Of a DNA stretch of 11,179 nucleotides, positions 10,798 to 11,179 are shown one piece after another. This DNA comes from an uncultured bacterium (lineage in GTDB: Bacteria > Patescibacteriota > Minisyncoccia > Phycocordibacterales > UBA5272). The position numbers were made by a program, and so were the translations under genes. The notes beneath the pieces were generated by a model. That model saw only the letters and a list, made by a program, of their open reading frames with translations. It had not been told where the DNA came from and did not search any database. The stretch lies in NCBI GenBank assembly GCA_903834855.1, contig CAILKS010000080.1, positions 1 through 11,179 on the forward strand. Direction: 5' to 3'. How positions within the stretch are numbered: position 1 is the first letter of the stretch; the number at the start of each line of letters is the position of its first letter.

Positions 10798-11179
10798 ATG
10801 ACAGATGCTACAGCCATTTCACAGACTATTTATACTTTTATAATTATTATATATTCGATCATTTTACATGAGGTGGCACATGGTTATGCGGCTTATTTTC
10901 AAGGTGATGAAACTGCAAACCGTGCAGGGCGTCTAACTCTTAATCCTATACCTCATATAGATATGATGGGGTCTGTGATCGTTCCGTTATTAGCGTTTCT
11001 GACAGCTGGAACCTTTTTTGGTTGGGCAAAACCCGTTCCATATAACCCATACAACATTAGGTCTTCAAAAGGACAAGCTTTTGTTGCTTCTGCTGGAGTT
11101 CTAACTAATATTGTTATAGTGATTATTGCTATATTTTCTTTTAAAATCCTTCTGATTCAAGGTCTTTTAAGTAACGGAG
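10798..11179 (+). CDS. Site-2 protease family (M50) zinc metalloprotease, N-terminal part, cut by window end
   Basis: 127 codons are visible before the window ends, without a stop. The first helix (residues 11-31) carries the zinc motif HEVAH (24-28) with catalytic E25. The family pattern GRLTLNPIPHIDMMGS (44-59) follows, then GWAKPVPYNPYN, then SAGVLTN in place of the usual AGPLAN, and another helix. This is the compact M50 type without PDZ, which cuts substrates inside the membrane. The second metal-binding Asp motif should lie in the missing C-terminal part. The start is set by TATACT 9 nt upstream and by the normal family N-terminus. Confidence 0.9.
   Translation, partial: MTDATAISQTIYTFIIIIYSIILHEVAHGYAAYFQGDETANRAGRLTLNPIPHIDMMGSVIVPLLAFLTAGTFFGWAKPVPYNPYNIRSSKGQAFVASAGVLTNIVIVIIAIFSFKILLIQGLLSNG

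Noticed and set aside
1..11179. CRISPR array, tRNA or rRNA gene, transposase or integrase
   Set aside because: No regularly spaced direct repeats, no tRNA-like T-arm with acceptor stem, no rRNA stretch and no transposase or recombinase motif seen.

Overview
The window looks like a piece of a Patescibacteria (CPR) genome, most likely Parcubacteria. This is inferred from gene content and style, not from a marker tree. The DNA is AT-rich. Genes are small and tightly packed on both strands. ComEC is split into two genes. There is a TrmB-type regulator and a PAS protein ending in the coiled coil common in this group. Intergenic gaps carry degenerate palindromes built from short tandem words. Most genes have a -10 box 6-9 nt before the start codon and no Shine-Dalgarno, so leaderless or nearly leaderless mRNAs seem to be the rule. 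All stops seen are TAA or TAG.

Layout. 1-139: C-terminal end of a probable RecJ exonuclease. 170-541: four-helix membrane protein. 579-615: strong hairpin terminator. 709-2079: membrane-anchored S41 (Ctp-like) peptidase with an unusual J-domain-like insert and no catalytic Lys; it converges with a Nudix hydrolase (2087-2587, minus). 2617-3448 (minus): a self-contained unit with its own terminator, a 110-aa orphan protein with a real Shine-Dalgarno, about 430 nt of heavily self-complementary non-coding sequence, and a near-consensus TTGACA/TACAAT promoter. A TrmB-family regulator (3525-4334) diverges from it, and two related palindromes lie in the shared control region. 4338-4960: terminator, then a RelB/DinJ-YafQ type toxin-antitoxin pair with a 30-bp operator palindrome. 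4978-5535: RNase HI with an in-frame, repeat-derived insertion. 5662-7257: membrane part of ComEC, with a 63-nt hairpin inside the gene. 7265-7840 (minus): DedA-family protein. 7947-8852: the metallo-beta-lactamase part of ComEC as a separate gene. 8903-9822 (minus): PAS protein broken by one frameshift. 9954-10274: small membrane protein. 10417-10620 (minus): ribosomal protein L28. 10798-end: start of a site-2 protease family peptidase.

How the genes relate. The two ComEC parts together would make the DNA-uptake channel and its associated hydrolase domain. The TrmB-like regulator is the best candidate to control both itself and the divergent RNA/110-aa unit. That unit is the most unusual thing here: it is richer in G+C than its surroundings, has a different translation-start style, is bounded by promoter and terminator, and matches no RNA family I can recognise by eye.
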